A DNA stretch of 64,000 nt, taken from assembly GCF_900110955.1 (NCBI RefSeq), contig NZ_FOFR01000012.1:124001-188000 (forward strand), written 5' to 3'. Below, in pieces: positions 44,525 to 54,233 of the stretch. The number at the start of each line of letters is the position of its first letter. Position 1 is the stretch's first letter. The translations under genes and the position numbers were made by a program. The notes beneath the pieces were generated by a model. The model searched no databases and was not told the DNA's origin. It saw only the letters and a program-made list of their open reading frames with translations. Origin of the DNA: Lentzea xinjiangensis. Its GTDB lineage: Bacteria; Actinomycetota; Actinomycetes; Mycobacteriales; Pseudonocardiaceae.

Positions 44525-44980
44525 CGGCGGAGGTGCTTGGCACGCTGGAGGGCCGGCACCGCCTTCGAGGCGACCGCTCGCCGCCGGGTGCCTGGCCTGC
44601 CGGGAGGCTCGCCGAGGTCGGTGGAGGTGCTTGGCGCGCCTGAAGGGCTTGTCAGCGCAGCAGCGCCGCGTGCCTGCCGACGGGACGCTCGGCCTGCCGA
44701 GCAGGTTCGCCGAGGTCGGCGGAGGCGGTTGGCGGGCCTGGAGGGTCTGTCGGCGCGGGGGCACCGCCCTGGAGGCGCGCCGCTCGGCCGACGGATTACC
44801 TGGCCTGCCGAGCAGGTTCGCCGAGGTCGGCGGAGGCGGTTGGCGCGCCTGGACGGCCTGTCGGCGCGGAAGCACCGTCCTGAGAGCGGGCTATCTGCCC
44901 ACGAGGCACCTGGGCCTGCCGGGAAAGCCCATCGAGGGGCGGCGGAGGTGCTTGGCGCGCCCGGAAGTGCGCCCCATGAA
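44525..44980. repeat. Degenerate tandem repeat array, units of 94-112 bp
   Basis: Five units begin with CGG(C/T)GGAGG at 44525, 44619, 44717, 44828 and 44940. Each carries GGTTGGCG or TGCTTGGC next, then GCCTGGA and a GTCGGCGCG-like block. Units B to D also share CTGCCGAGCAGGTTCGCC. The junction CGCCGA-GG-TCGGCG can form a small hairpin. Unit lengths are not all multiples of 3, and long open frames through it give only Arg/Pro/Gly-rich low-complexity protein, so I read it as non-coding. From 44981 to 45362 I see no gene; only short CCGG(A)A-rich repeats. Confidence 0.65.
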
Positions 44981-45362
44981 CTCCATCGACACTTCGTCGG
45001 CGCACTACACCGGTGACACAACGCCCTTCGAAGAACCGGCACCCCGGCCAGGAACGGCGATGCCGGAGAAGCGTTCACCCGCCGCCGGAAACCCCGTCCC
45101 GCATTGGGGCCGCACTCGCCGGAAGAGCGATTCCCCGGCCCAGCCGAACCGGCACCGCCCCCAATGCGCACAACGCCGCGGAAGCCCTCGAATCGCGCCG
45201 CCCGCCAATAGTCATAACGCCGGCACACCCGCGAACCTCTCCCCGGAGAAGCGAAACCGCCGCCTGCCGGCCCGACTTGGTTGCCAGAGGCGAACTGTCG
45301 TCGGAGCGGAAGGCGGCGGCGGAGAAAGGCCGTGAGCAGTTCCCCGGGACCCCGACAGCCCC

Positions 45363-46283
45363 TCAGGGGCGCGGCAGCGCCGAGGCCACGTAGTACGCCG
45401 ACACCAGGGCTGGCCAGCGCGAAGGCGAGTCCGAAGTGGACCACGTGCCGAACGGCCTGGTGAAGGCCAGCAGCCACGTGCTGCCCTTCTTGCAGGGGAT
45501 CTCGTCGAGCCTCAGCCCGCCCATCTCGGCCAGCGTCTGCACCATCGAGGGGATCACGCCGCCCTGCGAGGACACGACGGCCCTGCCTTCTTCGGTCGCG
45601 ACCTCCAGCAGGCGCACCAGGCCCGCCTCCGGGTCGGGCCAGTAGCCCTCCTCCGACAGCCGCGGCTCCTCGACCAGCTCCACGGAGAGGTCCTCGGCCA
45701 CGCCTCGCACCGTGTCCACACAACGCACCCTGGGAGCGGAGTGCACACGCGTGGGCGACCACAGCGGCAGCAACGAGCGCAGTGCCGCCGCCTGCCGCCA
45801 GCCGGCGTCGGACAGGGGCCGGAGGTCGTCGTCGCCGTCCCACTCGGACCGCTTGCCCGCCTTCGCGTGCCGCACGAGCAGCACGAGCGACAGGTCGGCC
45901 GGCAGGCGGGCGAACTCGGCGAGCACCTCGCGGTCCGGCTCGTAGGTCAGCAGCGCCGGTGCCTCGGCCAGCGGCAGCCACCGCAGCTCGTCGACCTCGT
46001 CGTTGACGGTGAAGGTGCCGGACACGGCCTCGGCGGCGAAGTAGTCCACCGTCTTGGCCGTGCCCCGGACCGAGTACGAGACCTGCCGCAGGTGGCGGCC
46101 GAGCACGCAGGAGAAGCCGGTTTCCTCCTCGACCTCGCGCACCGCGCAAGCCGGGATCGTCTCCCCGCGGTCGAGTTTGCCCTTGGGCAGCGACCAGTCG
46201 TCATAACGCCGGCGGTGCACCAGTGCGATTTCGACGTCACCGTCGGCCTCGCGCCAGAGCACCGCCCCAGCAGCTTTGATCAC
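45363..46283 (-). CDS. mutT1: MutT1-like Nudix hydrolase with C-terminal histidine phosphatase domain
   Basis: A 306-aa two-domain protein. The Nudix box is seen as [22 protein letters not shown] (core GxxxxxExxxxxxxREVEEE) near residues 38-60. The second domain starts near 140 with the histidine-phosphatase motif [11 protein letters not shown] and ends with [10 protein letters not shown] in place of the usual SHG motif. MutT1 of mycobacteria removes 8-oxo-(d)GTP and diadenosine polyphosphates. Gene order ppk-mutT1 next to hupB is the same there. GTG 46283 overlaps the ppk stop by 4 nt. Confidence 0.9.
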   Translation of the reverse strand: MIKAAGAVLWREADGDVEIALVHRRRYDDWSLPKGKLDRGETIPACAVREVEEETGFSCVLGRHLRQVSYSVRGTAKTVDYFAAEAVSGTFTVNDEVDELRWLPLAEAPALLTYEPDREVLAEFARLPADLSLVLLVRHAKAGKRSEWDGDDDLRPLSDAGWRQAAALRSLLPLWSPTRVHSAPRVRCVDTVRGVAEDLSVELVEEPRLSEEGYWPDPEAGLVRLLEVATEEGRAVVSSQGGVIPSMVQTLAEMGGLRLDEIPCKKGSTWLLAFTRPFGTWSTSDSPSRWPALVSAYYVASALPRP

Positions 46284-48559
46284 CCAAGAGCTCCGTGCCT
46301 GTGCAGCAGTTCCATCTGGTGGTCGCGGACGGAGGTCCCGTCGGACGGCGACGCTTCCCATTCTCCGTCGGAACGGAGGATCCAGCAGCGCGTGTGCGGG
46401 TCGAGCGCGGAGTCGAACATGTCCCCGAGCTGCTTGGTCAGGCGCGGGTCGGCCACGCGCACGGCCACCTCGACGCGCCGGTCCAGGTTGCGGTGCATCA
46501 TGTCGGCGCTGCCGATCCAGTACTCGTCGCTCGCGACGAACCGGAAGACCCGCGAGTGCTCCAGGAACCGGCCGAGGATCGAGCGCACCCGGATGTTCTC
46601 CGACAGGCCCTTGATGCCGGGCTTGAGGCCGCAGATGCCGCGCACGACCACGTCGACGGGCACGCCGGCCTGCGACGCCCGGTACAGCGCGTCGATGACC
46701 TGCTCGTCCACGAGCGAGTTCACCTTGATCCGCACGCCGGACGGCTGACCGGCCTGCGCGGCCTCGATCTCGTGGTGGATGCGTTCGACGATGCCCTTGC
46801 GGACGCCGTAGGGCGCGACGAGCAACGAGCGGTACTCGTCCTGGCGCGCGTAGCCGGTCAGCACGTTGAACAGGTCCGTGAGGTCCGCGCCGATCGTCGG
46901 CTCGGCGGTGAGGATGCCGACGTCCTCGTACAGCCGGGCGGTCTTCGGGTTGTAGTTGCCCGTGCCGATGTGGCAGTAGCGCCGGATCGTCGAGCCCTCC
47001 TGGCGCACCACGAGCGAGGTCTTGCAGTGCGTCTTCAGGCCCACCAGGCCGTAGACGACGTGCACGCCCGCCTTCTCCAGCGTGCGAGCCCACTTGATGT
47101 TCGCCTGCTCGTCGAAGCGGGCCTTGATCTCCACCAGGGCCACGACCTGCTTGCCCGCCTCGGCCGCGTCGATCAGCGCGTCCACGATGGGCGAGTCGCC
47201 GGAGGTGCGGTACAGGGTCTGCTTGATGGCCAGCACGTGCGGGTCCGCGGCGGCCTGCTCGATGAAGCGCTGCACGGACGTGGAGAACGAGTCGTACGGG
47301 TGGTGCACCAGCACGTCGCCCTCGCGCAGCGTCGCGAACACGCTCTTCGGCGTCTCGCGCTCGCCGAACGCCGGGTGCGTCGCCGGCACGAACGCCGGGT
47401 CCTTCAGCGTCTTGCGGTCGATGCCGTAGAGCTGCCACAGGCACGACAGGTCGAGCAGGCCGGGCACGGTCACGACGTCGTGCGGGTCGACCTCCATCTC
47501 CCGCAGCAGCAGTTCGAGCATGTGCTCGGTCATGTCGTCGGCGACCTCAAGGCGCACCGGCGGGCCGAACCGGCGCCGCGCGAGCTCGCGTTCCAGCGCC
47601 TGCAACAGGTCCTCGTCGCGGTCTTCCTCGACCTCGAGGTCCGCGTTGCGCGTCACGCGGAACGCGTGGCACTCGATGACCTCCATGCCCGCGAACAGCT
47701 CGCCCAGGTGCGCGGCGATGAGTTCCTCCAACGGCAGGAAGGTCGCCGATGAGGACGACCGGTCCGCCTCGACGCGGACGAGCCGCGGCACGTTGTCCGG
47801 CACCTTCACGCGGGCGAACCGCTCGCCACCGCCCTCGGGGTCGCGCACGGTCACCGCGAGGTTCAGCGACAGCCCGGAGATGTAGGGGAACGGGTGCGCC
47901 GGGTCGACCGCGAGCGGCGTCAGGACCGGGAACACCTGCTCGCTGAAGTAGTTGGACAGTCGCAGCCGGTCGTAGTCGGTGAGATCGCCCCAGGTCACGA
48001 TGCTGATCTGGTGCTGCTCCAGGCCGGGGCGGATGTGGTCGAGGAACGCGCGGGCGTGCTGCTCGACGAGCTCCTGCGAGCGCTTGGAGATCCCCACGAG
48101 CTGCTCGCGCGGGGTGAGCCCGTCCGCGCTGCGCACCGACAGGCCCGTCTCCGCGCGCCGCTTCAGGCCCGCCACCCTGACCATGTAGAACTCGTCGAGG
48201 TTCGAGGCGAAGATCGCGAGGAACTTCGCGCGCTCCAGGAGGGGCTGCGAGGAGTCCTCCGCCAGCGCGAGCACGCGGGCGTTGAAGTCCAACCAGGACA
48301 GTTCACGGTTGAAGTACCGGTCGTCCGGGAGGTCGGTCGGCAGCACGCTCGACGTCACCGCGGGCGGTGCGGAGGGCACGCCGCGCAACGGAGCGGCGGC
48401 CTCGGGGCCTCGCTCGACCTTCGCCCGCGTCGTGGACACCCGCCGGGTCGCCGCACGAGGCTGTTGGCGCGGGGTCGCCGGTTCGGCCTTCGCGCGCGGC
48501 GCGCGGCGTCGGGATGGGGTCGCCTTGCCGTCAGGGTTCTCCGTGCTCACATCCAGCAT
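46280..48559 (-). CDS. ppk1: Polyphosphate kinase 1 (RNA-degradosome type family)
   Basis: PPK1 (759 aa) makes polyphosphate from ATP. After a disordered basic N-terminus of about 70 residues the conserved part starts at [46 protein letters not shown] and the autophosphorylated His in [23 protein letters not shown] (in parts) are present. The start is uncertain: ATG 48559 or GTG 48550 (MSTENPDG); neither has a strong ribosome site. Translation is coupled to mutT1. Confidence 0.95.
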   Translation of the reverse strand: MLDVSTENPDGKATPSRRRAPRAKAEPATPRQQPRAATRRVSTTRAKVERGPEAAAPLRGVPSAPPAVTSSVLPTDLPDDRYFNRELSWLDFNARVLALAEDSSQPLLERAKFLAIFASNLDEFYMVRVAGLKRRAETGLSVRSADGLTPREQLVGISKRSQELVEQHARAFLDHIRPGLEQHQISIVTWGDLTDYDRLRLSNYFSEQVFPVLTPLAVDPAHPFPYISGLSLNLAVTVRDPEGGGERFARVKVPDNVPRLVRVEADRSSSSATFLPLEELIAAHLGELFAGMEVIECHAFRVTRNADLEVEEDRDEDLLQALERELARRRFGPPVRLEVADDMTEHMLELLLREMEVDPHDVVTVPGLLDLSCLWQLYGIDRKTLKDPAFVPATHPAFGERETPKSVFATLREGDVLVHHPYDSFSTSVQRFIEQAAADPHVLAIKQTLYRTSGDSPIVDALIDAAEAGKQVVALVEIKARFDEQANIKWARTLEKAGVHVVYGLVGLKTHCKTSLVVRQEGSTIRRYCHIGTGNYNPKTARLYEDVGILTAEPTIGADLTDLFNVLTGYARQDEYRSLLVAPYGVRKGIVERIHHEIEAAQAGQPSGVRIKVNSLVDEQVIDALYRASQAGVPVDVVVRGICGLKPGIKGLSENIRVRSILGRFLEHSRVFRFVASDEYWIGSADMMHRNLDRRVEVAVRVADPRLTKQLGDMFDSALDPHTRCWILRSDGEWEASPSDGTSVRDHQMELLHRHGALG

Positions 48560-48618
48560 TGTTCCGCACGATCGCCGTGAGCGCCCCTGAGCAGGACGTC
48601 CGTTCGGTGAACTCCTCG

Positions 48619-48810
48619 TCACAGAACAGGCATGCGCAGGGCCGTGACGACCCCATCGGGGCTACGTTCGAGGGTCACCCGTTGCCCCGGACGCAGCATT
48701 CGCCAGCCACCCGCTGTGACGGCTTCCGCACTCACGTCCAGCAGAACGCCGTCATCACGCAGAACGGTTGCGGAGCCATCACTGTCAAACGTAGACACCG
48801 TCGCCTGCAC
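48619..48810 (-). CDS. Small OB-fold-like conserved protein
   Basis: A 63-aa protein: [20 protein letters not shown], then [22 protein letters not shown] and a last strand VTALRMPVL. The strand pattern and the phrase RPGQRV resemble short cold-shock/OB-fold proteins that actinobacteria encode near ppk. It lies 60 nt upstream of ppk on the same strand. Nucleic-acid binding is an inference; there are no classical RNP motifs. Confidence 0.7.
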   Translation of the reverse strand: MQATVSTFDSDGSATVLRDDGVLLDVSAEAVTAGGWRMLRPGQRVTLERSPDGVVTALRMPVL

Positions 48811-48872
48811 GGAGCAGAAGCCTAGACGTTCGGACCTACAGCTCTCGTCCGCCGCGCTGCCATGGTCGGTCC

Positions 48873-50408
48873 ATGAAGGTTATTGCCACGGTGACCGCGG
48901 CGACCCTGTTGGCCTTCACCACGGCAGGTCTGGCAACGGCCGCGTCGGCCGAACCCAGGACTCCGCAGGTGGACAAACCACGTCTGCAGGCGGCGGCGAA
49001 GAACGTCCGCCTGAAGGCCTCACTTCCCGGTACCGAACGCGCCATCTCGATCGCCTTCGCCCAGTACGGGCACCGCGACGTGGCGTTCGTCAGCATGGAG
49101 ACCGGGCTGAAGACGTTCGACGTCAGCGACCTCGACCGGCCGCGGCTCCTCGACCACCTCACCAAGGAGGAGCTGGCGCTGCCGGGCGACGACCCGGCGA
49201 AGCGCTTCTGGGAGAACGAGGACATCAACGTCGACCCCGTGCGCAAGCTCGCGTTCCTCGCGCGCGAGGTCAACTCGTTCGGGCGCACGCTGCCCGGCGA
49301 CCGCCCGACCGGCAACTACATCGTGTCCGCTGTGGACCCGGCCGACCTGAGGGTGCTCGGGTTCCACCGCCAGCACACCGGCCACACGAGCACGTGCGTC
49401 AACGACTGCCAATTCCTGTGGACGGCGGGGCTGGACCGGTCGGACGAGAAGACCGGGCGGATCTTCGTCACGGACATCCGCGACCCGAAGACGCCGCGGG
49501 AGCTGCCGGTGTCGGTCGACGTCCGCGGTGAGGCGGGCGAGGGCAAGATCACGCACGACGTCCAGGTCGACGACCGCGGGGTGGCGTGGGTCGCCGGTGA
49601 CGACGGCACCCGCGGCTACTGGACGCGGGGCTGGCACCGCGACCCGGTGAGCGGGAAGTTCCGCGAGGCGACGGCGTGGGACCCGGTGCCGTACGCGGGC
49701 GGCGCCGTGCCGAAGGCGGACATGCCGACCTCCTTCACGCACAACTCGTTCCGCCCGGTCGGCCGCACGCTCGACGACGGACCGCGTCCCACGCGGGAGA
49801 ACCCGGCCGGCTCGCTGCTGCTGCACACCGAGGAGGCGTTCGGGTCGCCCACCTGCAAGACCGAGGGCCGGTTCGTCATCTCCTCGTTGCAGGGCACGCA
49901 CAACGGCGAGGGCTGGGGCGAGACCCCGAAGGAGATGAGGACGGTCGGCATCTGGAGCCCCGACGACCAGGAGGGCACGATCCCCGGCGACGTCACGTGC
50001 TCCGCGCACTACTTCGACGTGCGGAAGCGGATCGTGGCCTACTCCTGGTACAACCAGGGCACCCGGTTCCTCGACATCTCCGACCCCACCAGGCCGATCC
50101 AGATCGGCTACTGGCGGCCGGACACCGCGACGTCGTGGGCGCCGTACTGGCACCGCGGCACCGTCTTCGTCGCCGACATCTCGCGCGGCGTCGAGATCCT
50201 GGAGCTGGAGAAGGGCGCCTACGACGCGCAGGCGAGCGGGACGAACGTGACGCTCACCGAGCACCACGCACGGGAACTGGCCAGGGAGAGCGACCGGGAA
50301 CCCGTGCCGCTCGCCCCGAACCCGTTCTACGGCTGGGCCTGCCCGATGGTCGCGAGCCGCGACGACTCGGCGGACTGCGGTGTGGGGGCCTGCGGCGCGC
50401 CCTGCTGA
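48873..50408 (+). CDS. Secreted LVIVD-repeat beta-propeller protein
   Basis: A 511-aa exported protein with a signal peptide (MKVIATVTAATLLAFTTAGL, cleavage near ASA/EPR). Repeated blades of the LVIVD type are seen: VSMETGLKTFDVSDLDRP, NYIVSAVDPADLRVL, RFLDISDPTRPIQIGYW and TVFVADISRGVEILEL. The very end is Cys-rich (DCGVGACGAPC). The family is extracellular and of unknown function. Its last 82 bases overlap the 3' end of a convergent acyltransferase gene. Confidence 0.85.
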   Translation: MKVIATVTAATLLAFTTAGLATAASAEPRTPQVDKPRLQAAAKNVRLKASLPGTERAISIAFAQYGHRDVAFVSMETGLKTFDVSDLDRPRLLDHLTKEELALPGDDPAKRFWENEDINVDPVRKLAFLAREVNSFGRTLPGDRPTGNYIVSAVDPADLRVLGFHRQHTGHTSTCVNDCQFLWTAGLDRSDEKTGRIFVTDIRDPKTPRELPVSVDVRGEAGEGKITHDVQVDDRGVAWVAGDDGTRGYWTRGWHRDPVSGKFREATAWDPVPYAGGAVPKADMPTSFTHNSFRPVGRTLDDGPRPTRENPAGSLLLHTEEAFGSPTCKTEGRFVISSLQGTHNGEGWGETPKEMRTVGIWSPDDQEGTIPGDVTCSAHYFDVRKRIVAYSWYNQGTRFLDISDPTRPIQIGYWRPDTATSWAPYWHRGTVFVADISRGVEILELEKGAYDAQASGTNVTLTEHHARELARESDREPVPLAPNPFYGWACPMVASRDDSADCGVGACGAPC

Positions 50409-51532
50409 GACCCGGACTGGTGGGGCCCGGGCTGGTGGGGCCCGGACTGGTGGGACGCGACCGCGTTCCGCGCGCGCCGGCGGGCGATCACCCGGCGGCC
50501 GAGGTCGATCATCGGGATCTCGACCGCCCGGTACAGCGCGCTCGCCAGTGCGAGCCCCATCGCCGTGACCACCACGGCCTGCCAGGGGCCGGACAGGTCC
50601 GGCCAGAAGAACCAGATGATCGTCGCGGCGATCGTCTGCACGAGGTAGAGCGAGTAGGAGCGCTCCCCGACGAACTGCATCGGCTTCGTGGACAGCAACG
50701 TCGTGGCCGGTCCTGGTGCGACCAGCGAGGTGAGCAGCACCGCCGTCGCGACCGCGTACAGCGGGATGACCAGCACGTGACCGGGGATCCCGCCGGTGCC
50801 GTCGAGGAGCTCGGCCGCCGGTTTCACGCTCAGGTGCGCGCAGGCGAACCCGATCGAGACGACCACCTGCGCGGCCGGGGTGGTGAGCGGGCGCAGCAGC
50901 GCGAACCCGCGCCGGCTGTGCAGCGCGATGGCGAGCAGGACACCGGTCAGGATCGAGAAGTAGTGCAGCGGCCAGCCGGGGTTGCTGTGCTCACCGGTGA
51001 AGTTGACGACCACGACCGCGAGCACCATGCCGAGGGCGGCGGCGCCGGCGCGGCGCTTGAGCACGACGGTGCCCAGCGCGATCGCCACCAACGGCCAGAC
51101 CAGGTAGAACTTCTGCTCGATGCCCAACGACCAGGACTGCCCGTAGGGGCTCGCGTCGGCGAACTCGTTGGTGAAGGTCAGGAAGTACTTCAGCGCCGGG
51201 CCGATGCCGTTGCTCGTGAAAGTGCCGTAGAGCGCCGAGGCGGCCGCTGTCACGAGCAGCACCACGAAGTAGACGGGCAGGATCCGGAACGCCCGCCGCA
51301 GGTAGAACTCGGGGAGCGAGATCCGGCCGTTCCTGCGCTCCTCGCGCAGCATCAGCGTGGTGATGAGAAATCCGCTGAGGACGAAGAACAGCTGGACCCC
51401 GGCCCAGCCCTGCAGCCGGTCAGGGCCGCCGTAGTGGAAGAAGACGACCAGAACCGCGGCGATCGCGCGCAGGCCGTCAAGAGCGGGAAAGCGGCGCAAC
51501 GCCAGGTAGTCGGCGTGCGTCAACGACTTCAT
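50327..51532 (-). CDS. Acyltransferase 3 family membrane protein
   Basis: A 401-aa integral membrane O-acyltransferase with about ten helices. Seen: RFPALDGLRAIAAVLVVFFHYG with the catalytic-type His, GVQLFFVLSGFLITTL, FYLRRAFRILPVYF and QSWSLGIEQKFYLVWP. Such proteins acylate sugars or glycolipids. The C-terminal tail is His/Gln/Pro/Gly-rich (HQSGPHQPGPHQSG), coded by a 15-bp tandem repeat in the region overlapping and just beyond the convergent gene. ATG 51532 has GAGG 8 nt upstream. Confidence 0.9.
   Translation of the reverse strand: MKSLTHADYLALRRFPALDGLRAIAAVLVVFFHYGGPDRLQGWAGVQLFFVLSGFLITTLMLREERRNGRISLPEFYLRRAFRILPVYFVVLLVTAAASALYGTFTSNGIGPALKYFLTFTNEFADASPYGQSWSLGIEQKFYLVWPLVAIALGTVVLKRRAGAAALGMVLAVVVVNFTGEHSNPGWPLHYFSILTGVLLAIALHSRRGFALLRPLTTPAAQVVVSIGFACAHLSVKPAAELLDGTGGIPGHVLVIPLYAVATAVLLTSLVAPGPATTLLSTKPMQFVGERSYSLYLVQTIAATIIWFFWPDLSGPWQAVVVTAMGLALASALYRAVEIPMIDLGRRVIARRRARNAVASHQSGPHQPGPHQSGSQQGAPQAPTPQSAESSRLATIGQAQP
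50411..50455. repeat. Three tandem copies of a 15-bp unit
   Basis: CCCGGACTGGTGGGG-type units at 50411, 50426 and 50441 code on the minus strand for repeated HQSGP/HQPGP in the acyltransferase tail, starting 3 nt after the stop of the convergent gene. Confidence 0.85.
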
Positions 51533-51671
51533 GCAGTACACCTCGGGGGCAACACGTCGGGGGGAACGACGTCGGGGACACGTCGTCGGCATCAGGGGAT
51601 ACGGGTGTGAAGGTGCCGGAGTTCCCCATCACGTTGCTCTGGCCAACACATTCGTGTCGTTCGTCACGGTT

Positions 51672-52646
51672 TCAGCAGCGCGGCAATGGTGAGAGCTCCG
51701 ACAACGGCGCCGCCGCGGCGACGCGCCATCCTTGCTGGGTCAGCGCTCCACCGTGGACTTCCAGCCAGTACGCGCCATCCGCCGGGTGCGTGGTCGCACC
51801 GCTGCGGACGTCCGTGACGTACGACGACTCCGACTGCCACGACACGAAGTCGCCGCTGACCCGCGGGAACACTATCCCCTCGGTCCTCGGCTCCTTTCTG
51901 ATCCCGGCCAGCTCGCGCGGTTCGGCCCAGCCGGGGCGCCAGCCGTGCAGCTCGTCGCCCTGCGTCCACACCACCGTGCGGCCGTCCGACGCGACGGCGT
52001 CACCGGGCCTCGCGCTCTTCAGCGGGTCCGGCAGCGCGCCCTCGGCGCGGAACCTGCCGTCCTGCACCCAGATGACCGCGTCGCCGAGGAACACCGGCGT
52101 CCTGCCCTGGCCGACGACCTTGTCCTTCTTCTTCGCGAGGTCGTAGACGTGGACGCCCTTGCCGTCGCTCCAGGAGGCCTTGCCGTTGTGCACCACGGCT
52201 CCGCCGGACCCGATGCGCACGGGTGCGCCGTCGTTGCGCGCGTCCCACGCGTAGGTCGTCGTCGTGCGGTCGGGCGAGCCCGATGTGGTGGAGAACGTGA
52301 CCCAGCGCCCGTCGAACTCGACGCCGAAGAGCCGCGCGTCGTCCTTCACCGCCATGACCTGCTGGCGCTTGCCGCGGTCGCGTAGCACCAGCTCGGTGGT
52401 CCGGTTGCGCGTCGTCCTCACCAGCGTCGTGCCGGCGTCCCCGTTCGCGGCGACGATGACGACCTCCTCGTGGGAACCGGACTCCGTCCTGGTGCGGGAC
52501 AGGCGTTCCTCCCAGTCCCGGGGCAGGTCCACCCGGCACGTCCCGAGCGTGCCCGGTGCGGTGTGGCCGGTCGGCCGGCCGACAGGAACGGCGGCGACGC
52601 AGCCGGCGATGGCCGTGATCGCCGCCAGCGCGATGAGCGCTCGCAT
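51672..52646 (-). CDS. Lipoprotein with propeller-like repeats, unknown function
   Basis: A 324-aa protein with a lipobox (AIAGC, Cys16), so it is anchored on the outer face of the membrane. The mature part has repeated beta segments with Trp/Val patterns (GRWVTFSTTSG, DAVIWVQDGRF, RTVVWTQGDELHGW, GDFVSWQSESSYV), as in TolB/PQQ-like propellers. There are no catalytic motifs. It lies between the acyltransferase and cofC genes on the same strand. The function is unknown. Confidence 0.72.
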   Translation of the reverse strand: MRALIALAAITAIAGCVAAVPVGRPTGHTAPGTLGTCRVDLPRDWEERLSRTRTESGSHEEVVIVAANGDAGTTLVRTTRNRTTELVLRDRGKRQQVMAVKDDARLFGVEFDGRWVTFSTTSGSPDRTTTTYAWDARNDGAPVRIGSGGAVVHNGKASWSDGKGVHVYDLAKKKDKVVGQGRTPVFLGDAVIWVQDGRFRAEGALPDPLKSARPGDAVASDGRTVVWTQGDELHGWRPGWAEPRELAGIRKEPRTEGIVFPRVSGDFVSWQSESSYVTDVRSGATTHPADGAYWLEVHGGALTQQGWRVAAAAPLSELSPLPRC

Positions 52647-52698
52647 CAGTCTCCCAAGTCGTGATCATCCAGCGACCGGGAAGACGCGCGGCAGGTGC

Positions 52699-53310
52699 TC
52701 AGGTTGTCCAGGCCGGCAGGGCGTTCCCGGTGCGCGCGCCGAGGCCGAGCACCCTGGCGAGCCGGAGGTCCTCCTCCGTGTCCACGTCGCAGCGCAGCGA
52801 CGGCCACGGCCCGAGCAGCGCGACCGCGCCGGAGAGCCGGTGGTGTCCCGCCGACCCGACGCCGAACCGCGGGTCCAGCGCGCCGCCGGGCGCGGCGAGG
52901 AGCAGCGTGGTGCCGGTGCCCTGCCGGTCCGGGACGAACGCGCGGCGGCGCCCGGCGGCTTCGAGCGCGGCCTGGAGCTCGCCGGACTTGAGAGCCGGCA
53001 GGTCGGCCTGGAGCGCGCCGATGCGATCCGACCGCAGCGTGCGGGCCCCGTGCTCCAGCGCCGCGTTGAGCCCCGGCTCCGCGGGCTCCGGCACCGACTC
53101 GACGCCCAGCGCCGCCATCTCGGCCGCCACCGCCGGGTCGGATGTGATCGTGACCACGCGCCGCACGCCGGGGGTGGCGACCGCGGCGGTCACCGTGTCC
53201 AGGGCGAGCGCCAGCGCCAGTGCCGCGTGCGACACCGGATCTCCGCCGGTGGCGCTGGCCAGCCTGGTCTTGGCCCTGCCGAGGGTCTTGACCGGAACCA
53301 CGAGGTCCAC
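52699..53310 (-). CDS. cofC: CofC/FbiD guanylyltransferase of F420 biosynthesis
   Basis: A 203-aa nucleotidyltransferase that activates 2-phospholactate or phosphoenolpyruvate with GTP for coenzyme F420 assembly. Seen: VDLVVPVKTLGRAKTRLA at the N-terminus (binding loop), IGALQADLPAL with the metal-binding Asp, and GTGTTLLLAAPGGALDPRFG with SAGHH after it. The orthologue in M. tuberculosis (Rv2983, FbiD) has the same neighbours. The start is probably GTG 53310, with GGGGAGG 11 nt upstream; another GTG lies 9 codons earlier. Confidence 0.88.
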   Translation of the reverse strand: MDLVVPVKTLGRAKTRLASATGGDPVSHAALALALALDTVTAAVATPGVRRVVTITSDPAVAAEMAALGVESVPEPAEPGLNAALEHGARTLRSDRIGALQADLPALKSGELQAALEAAGRRRAFVPDRQGTGTTLLLAAPGGALDPRFGVGSAGHHRLSGAVALLGPWPSLRCDVDTEEDLRLARVLGLGARTGNALPAWTT

Positions 53311-53523
53311 TTCATCCCGCACCTCCCCATGGTCCACGATCCGGCGACCGCCCCGTCGGCCACTCCGCCGGCCACTCCGTCCGCAGCCGCCTCGCCGGGA
53401 CCCGGAGTCCCGGGCGGTCCCTCCACAGAGGGCGCCGGAAGCGGGCGAGGAGGATCGCGGCCGACGGACTACTGTGCTCAGGGCGCAGATACGTGCGGGT
53501 CCGCGAGTGAGGAGAGGGTCCAC

Positions 53524-54228
53524 GTGGCCAAGGAGAAGGGCGGCTTCTGGGTCGGGGTCGCCGCGGCGATCCTGTACCCCATGTCGTTTGTGCTGGGCAG
53601 GCACCGGATCCTGCACGGGGAGCGCCTTCCGCGCCAAGGGGCGGCGCTGCTCGTGATGAACCACATCTCGCACCTCGACCCGTGCTACGACGCCGTGTTC
53701 GTGCACCGCAACGAACGGGTGCCGCACTTCCTCGCGAAGCACAGCCTGTGGAACGTGCCGATCATGGGCACGATCCTGAAGGGCGCGAAGCAGATCCCGG
53801 TCTACCGGGGCACCACCGACGCGCAGCAGAGCCTGCGCGCGGCGCACCAGGCGCTGGAGACCGGCCAGGTCGTGGTGATCTACCCCGAGGGCACGATCAC
53901 CAGGGACCCCGACGGCTGGCCCGCGAACTCGCGCACCGGCGTGGCCCGGCTCGCGCTGCAGCACGACGGCCCGGTCATCCCGGTCGCGCGCTGGGGCACG
54001 CTCGAGCTCTACAACCACTACCGGAAGAAGTTCCGGCCGTTCCCGCGCAAGACGATCACGCACCTCGTCGGCGAGCCGGTCGACCTGTCCGCGTACCGCG
54101 GCCGGGAGGAGACGCTCCCGTTGCTGCGCGAGGTGACGGACCTGCTGATGGGCAAGGTCAAGGACCACCTCGCCGAGCTCCGGCAGCAGGAGGCCCCCGA
54201 AGGCTTCTACGGACCGAGGAAGGCCTGA
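53524..54228 (+). CDS. 1-acyl-sn-glycerol-3-phosphate acyltransferase (PlsC-like)
   Basis: A 234-aa LPLAT-family enzyme of phospholipid synthesis. The catalytic HX4D motif is NHISHLD; the second motif is seen in [13 protein letters not shown] and the third is YPEGTITRD. One N-terminal hydrophobic segment ([18 protein letters not shown]) anchors it to the membrane. The GTG at 53524 has AGAGGG 5 nt upstream. gpsA follows after 5 nt, so the two glycerophospholipid genes form an operon. Confidence 0.92.
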   Translation: MAKEKGGFWVGVAAAILYPMSFVLGRHRILHGERLPRQGAALLVMNHISHLDPCYDAVFVHRNERVPHFLAKHSLWNVPIMGTILKGAKQIPVYRGTTDAQQSLRAAHQALETGQVVVIYPEGTITRDPDGWPANSRTGVARLALQHDGPVIPVARWGTLELYNHYRKKFRPFPRKTITHLVGEPVDLSAYRGREETLPLLREVTDLLMGKVKDHLAELRQQEAPEGFYGPRKA

Positions 54229-54233
54229 GGAGC

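Noticed and set aside
44525..44980. CRISPR array
   Set aside because: Repeat blocks are diverged, spacing is irregular and too long, the spacers resemble each other, and no cas genes are present.
44382..45335. Plus-strand frame of about 317 codons across the repeat array, with repeated FAEVGGGGWRAW
   Set aside because: Repeat units are not multiples of 3, composition is Gly/Arg/Trp/Pro-rich, and it begins inside the hupB terminator. A coding role cannot be fully excluded, so the array is reported as a finding instead.
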